Part shown: piece by piece, positions 61,987 to 64,000 of the stretch
Numbering within the stretch: the first letter of the stretch is position 1
Layout: every line of letters begins with the position of its first letter
Assembly (NCBI RefSeq): GCF_003055625.1
Contig: NZ_CP028811.1
Coordinates: forward strand, 1,612,001 to 1,676,000
Source of the DNA: Flavobacterium magnum
Lineage (GTDB): Bacteria; Bacteroidota; Bacteroidia; Flavobacteriales; Flavobacteriaceae
Length of the DNA: 64,000 nt
Direction: 5' to 3'
Notes under the pieces: generated by a model
What the model saw: the letters and a program-made list of their open reading frames with translations, nothing else
Databases searched by the model: none
Told to the model about the DNA's origin: nothing
Made by a program: the position numbers and the translations under genes

Positions 61987-62955
61987 ATGGAAGCAAAACT
62001 ATACCCGATGCAATTCGAGCCCATCCTGAAAGAAAGGATTTGGGGCGGACAAAAACTCAAAACCCTGTTGCACAAACCCATTGTTTCTGAAATTACCGGG
62101 GAAAGCTGGGAGTTGTCGACGGTTAAGGGAGACGTTAGTGTAGTGGCGAACGGCGCGCATCAGGGCCGGCCCATTACCGAAATCATTGCATTGGCCCCCA
62201 AGGAAATTTTAGGTACTGATGTCCACAGCCGCTTCGGCACCGAGTTCCCCTTGCTTTTCAAGTACCTCGACGCCCGTGAAGACCTGTCGATCCAGGTCCA
62301 CCCGAATGATGAGCTCGCTATGAAGCGCCATCATTCATTTGGCAAAACCGAAATGTGGTACGTCATGCAGGCTGATCCCGGCGCGCGAATCATCGTGGGG
62401 TTTAAGGAAAAGTCCAGTCCGCAACAATACCTTGACAGCCTCAGGGACAACAGCATCGTTTCACTGCTCGACACGATTGAGGCGAAACCCGGTGACGTTT
62501 TCTTTCTTGAGACGGGAACCGTTCATGCAATCGGAGCCGGTTTGGTGATTGCTGAAATCCAGCAAACGTCTGATATCACCTACCGGATTTACGATTTTGA
62601 CCGCAGGGATGCACAGGGCAACACCCGTGAACTGCATGTGGATCAGGCGCTGGAAGCAATCAATTACAATCCGGTGCAGGCGCAGCAAAAATACACAAAC
62701 CACCCAAACCAGTCCAATACGCTGGTTGACTGCCCGTATTTTACGACCAATCTCATTCCGCTTGACGGAAAGGTAACGATCCGGCAGGACGGCAGATCAT
62801 TTCGGGTTTTGATGTGTACTGACGGCGCTTTCTCATTGGTGACCGAAGGCAAGGAATTCCATTACACGACCGGCGATACAGTATTGGTTCCCGCAGCAAT
62901 GGATGGCTATGTGCTTGAGGGCAGGGCTTCTGTGCTGGAAATTTATATTTCTTAG
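61987..62955 (+). CDS. manA: Mannose-6-phosphate isomerase, class I
   Basis: The 322-residue cupin enzyme has LKERIWGGQKL, SWELSTVKG, IQVHPNDELA (zinc ligands), KTEMWYVM, FLETGTVHAIGAGLVIAEIQQTSDITYRIYDFDR and a C-terminal jelly-roll half, as in short bacterial ManA proteins. It converts fructose-6-phosphate to mannose-6-phosphate, the route to GDP-mannose, the Gmd substrate of the glycan locus some 50 kb away. It stands alone after a 71-base gap. Confidence 0.95.
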   Translation: MEAKLYPMQFEPILKERIWGGQKLKTLLHKPIVSEITGESWELSTVKGDVSVVANGAHQGRPITEIIALAPKEILGTDVHSRFGTEFPLLFKYLDAREDLSIQVHPNDELAMKRHHSFGKTEMWYVMQADPGARIIVGFKEKSSPQQYLDSLRDNSIVSLLDTIEAKPGDVFFLETGTVHAIGAGLVIAEIQQTSDITYRIYDFDRRDAQGNTRELHVDQALEAINYNPVQAQQKYTNHPNQSNTLVDCPYFTTNLIPLDGKVTIRQDGRSFRVLMCTDGAFSLVTEGKEFHYTTGDTVLVPAAMDGYVLEGRASVLEIYIS

Positions 62956-62975
62956 GCTAATCCAAAGATAATGTG

Positions 62976-62983
62976 TAGTTTTG
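62976..62983 (+). promoter_or_regulatory. -7 element for the 88-residue protein gene
   Basis: TAGTTTTG matches TAnnTTTG and ends 27 bases before the ATG at 63011, a normal leader length. Confidence 0.5.
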
Positions 62984-63010
62984 CACAGAATTTTAAAAAA
63001 TATTTTCAAG

Positions 63011-63277
63011 ATGGCAAATGTTAGGAATTTAAAGAAAGACATCAACTACGTTTTAGGCGATATTATTGAGGCCGTTTACCTTTTCGAAATGTCGACTACG
63101 GGAAAGCCGACGGAACAGACCAATGCAATTATTGATGAGGCCCTTGCTTCATTCGACAGCCTGATTGCTAAAGTGAATGCTAAAAAAGAAGGAAATGCCA
63201 AGGCGCATTTTAAACAAATCAGTGCTGAATTGGAACAATCTGCTACTCAGCTCATTGCCAAAATCAACGCGTTGTAA
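63011..63277 (+). CDS. Small conserved flavobacterial protein (88 residues), helical
   Basis: The protein starts MANVRNLKKDINYVLGDII and is predicted all-helical, with charged Lys/Glu stretches (AKVNAKKEGNAKAHFKQI) and an amphipathic C-terminus. It resembles small cytosolic proteins found in many Flavobacteriia; I know no function. A nucleoid or stress role would only be a guess from its small basic/acidic helices. The -7 element supports this start over the one at 62981. Confidence 0.78.
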   Translation: MANVRNLKKDINYVLGDIIEAVYLFEMSTTGKPTEQTNAIIDEALASFDSLIAKVNAKKEGNAKAHFKQISAELEQSATQLIAKINAL

Positions 63278-63310
63278 TCATATTTTGCGGTAAAATTTGC
63301 CAATATTTTT

Positions 63311-63340
63311 TTGGTAATTAGAAAATCAAAATTATATTTG
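63311..63340 (+). promoter_or_regulatory. Bacteroidota promoter of tRNA-Thr (TTG-N19-TATATTTG)
   Basis: TTG (63311-63313) and the -7 element TATATTTG (63333-63340) are separated by exactly 19 bases, the textbook Bacteroidota housekeeping spacing. The tRNA begins 16 bases downstream. This is the cleanest promoter in the window. Confidence 0.8.
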
Positions 63341-63355
63341 CACCGTTAATACGCC

Positions 63356-63429
63356 GCCGGTGTAGCTCAGTTGGCTAGAGCAGCTGATTTGTAATCAGCA
63401 GGTCGTGGGTTCGAGTCCCTCCATCGGCT
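63356..63429 (+). tRNA. tRNA-Thr, anticodon TGT
   Basis: The cloverleaf folds fully: a 7-bp acceptor stem (GCCGGTG with CATCGGC, one G-T pair), a D arm with AGCTCAGTTGG, a 5-bp anticodon stem around loop TTTGTAA with anticodon TGT (63390-63392, reading ACA), and a T arm with GGTTCGAGTCC. The discriminator is T and no CCA is encoded. A terminator follows. Confidence 0.97.
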
Positions 63430-63434
63430 CTTCA

Positions 63435-63466
63435 AAACCATCACTTTTTAGTGGTGGTTTTTTTTG
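63435..63466 (+). terminator. Rho-independent terminator after tRNA-Thr
   Basis: AAACCATCAC (63435-63444) pairs with GTGGTGGTTT (63451-63460) around a 6-base loop, followed by a run of T. It begins six bases after the tRNA end. Confidence 0.9.
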
Positions 63467-63473
63467 TGACCAT

Positions 63474-63507
63474 ACCGAAAAAAAACCATCCGTTAAGGAT
63501 GGTTTTT
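63474..63507 (-). terminator. Rho-independent terminator for the DUF4369-like gene
   Basis: An 11-bp perfect stem (63481-63491 with 63497-63507) with a 5-base loop lies 16 bases past the stop of the minus-strand gene. On that strand it is followed by a T run (A run at 63474-63485 on the plus strand). It could also act on the plus strand. Confidence 0.85.
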
Positions 63508-63522
63508 GCTTTTTGCTGCGAA

Positions 63523-64000
63523 TCATTTTGCCTGTTCCGCGTTTTTTCTTTCGTTGTAGTACGCGGTCAGTTTTTTTCCGTAGTAGGAATCGGCTACTTT
63601 CGGTGTGAGCGCTTTGCGTATCCGGTCGAGCAGCGCGACGGTGGCGTTCCGGTTGATCTCTGCCAAAACGATGTAAGGTGCAATTTCGTGGTCCTTATTG
63701 TTGAGTGCAAACTGCGCTGCATACAGGTATTTTCGTTTCATGACATAATCCTGCACCCGAGCTATGCTGTCGCTGTTTACGGCTACTTTCGCATGCTGCT
63801 TCCTCAGGAGCAGTTCGGTGATTTCAAGGTTTTGGCTTGTGAAACGCGCATTGACCTTCCTGTATTCATCGAGTAGCTGCTGGTTCTTGGAACCCGTAAT
63901 CTTGGCTTGGGCGTAAAATTGTTCCAACTTCGTTTCAATATGCATCTTTCCCGCTTCGGCGAAAAACGGCAGCCTGTCGTCAAGTGAGTTGGTTTTGCCC
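63523..64000 (-). CDS. DUF4369-like protein, 5' end outside window
   Basis: The frame is open to the window edge (the last codons before 63945 read GKTNSLDDRLPFFAEAGK in continuation), so the gene starts beyond 64000. The visible 158 residues are helical: LEQFYAQAKITGSKNQQLL, ITELLLRKQHAKVAV, APYIVLAEI and SYYGKKLTAYYNERK. This matches the tail of the DUF4369 domain found before thioredoxin (TlpA) domains, with SYYGKKL as the usual end. Here the protein stops after it, with no thioredoxin domain. It is probably a lipoprotein or periplasmic protein; the missing N-terminus prevents certainty. Confidence 0.7.
   Translation of the reverse strand, partial: GKTNSLDDRLPFFAEAGKMHIETKLEQFYAQAKITGSKNQQLLDEYRKVNARFTSQNLEITELLLRKQHAKVAVNSDSIARVQDYVMKRKYLYAAQFALNNKDHEIAPYIVLAEINRNATVALLDRIRKALTPKVADSYYGKKLTAYYNERKNAEQAK

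Noticed and set aside
63360..63510. Second tRNA or a CRISPR-like repeat after tRNA-Thr, given repeated CCATC/GATGG motifs
   Set aside because: The repeats are the arms of two neighbouring terminators sharing a similar stem; no second cloverleaf or spacer pattern exists.
1..64000. Insertion sequences, prophage genes, toxin-antitoxin or defence islands
   Set aside because: No transposase, integrase, phage structural, nuclease-defence or CRISPR signature was seen in any frame examined.

Overview
The window reads as a chromosome segment of a Flavobacterium-like member of the Bacteroidota (class Flavobacteriia). Pointers to this are a type IX secretion (T9SS) cargo C-terminus, a PorV/PorQ-family protein, a FecI/FecR-type sigma/anti-sigma pair with a TonB-dependent receptor, a DUF4105/Lnb-type protein, the Bacteroidota -7 promoter element TAnnTTTG upstream of many genes, and several TTG starts. 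No species can be named from the sequence alone.

Layout. (1) 1-5118: the 3' part of a very large, modular, Ig-like T9SS-secreted surface protein, closed by a strong terminator. (2) 5247-42601: a roughly 37-kb, entirely plus-strand surface-glycan (O-antigen/capsule-type) locus of 31 genes, most joined by ATGA overlaps or gaps of a few bases. It encodes a Wzm/Wzt ABC exporter, a deoxysugar set (Gmd, an Fcl/ColC-type reductase and a ColD-like 3-dehydratase in which His replaces the PLP lysine, so GDP-colitose is a serious alternative to GDP-fucose), a CDP-paratose-2-epimerase-like enzyme, WecB, a NeuB-NeuC-NeuA nonulosonic (sialic-type) acid set, an AsnB-like amidotransferase, a GNAT-like protein, a NodB-type deacetylase, two hexapeptide acyltransferases, a methyltransferase, about fourteen glycosyltransferases including two GT11 enzymes, a Wzy/WaaL-like membrane protein and the initiating polyprenyl-phosphate sugar transferase. 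No Wzx flippase is seen, so the ABC exporter is the apparent route across the inner membrane. (3) 42586-49646: envelope housekeeping genes: DUF4105/Lnb-like, PorV/PorQ-like, PssA, a GH25 lysozyme, LptB, an AhpD-like protein, TatC and a KpsF-type arabinose-5-phosphate isomerase. (4) 49733-55081: RecQ lacking its usual zinc cysteines, a small conserved protein, a DUF2891 protein and a COG2509-type FAD enzyme. (5) 55199-60016: a lipoprotein with six repeats and an inserted Kazal-like module, then an ECF sigma factor, FecR anti-sigma factor and TonB-dependent receptor. (6) 60024-64000: a secreted hypothetical protein, Idi, QueD/PTPS, ManA, a small flavobacterial protein, tRNA-Thr(TGT) with a textbook promoter, and the 3' part of a DUF4369-like gene.

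How the parts fit: most of the window builds, exports or maintains the envelope. ManA makes mannose-6-phosphate, the route to the GDP-mannose used by Gmd. KpsF and LptB serve LPS core synthesis and export. The glycan locus decorates the surface, and the T9SS cargo and PorV/PorQ-like protein belong to a secretion system that in some relatives anchors its cargo to LPS. No insertion sequence, CRISPR array, prophage or rRNA was seen. No stretch longer than 300 bases lacks a gene; the longest gene-free gaps are 50-190 bases and hold the promoters, hairpins and repeats listed.
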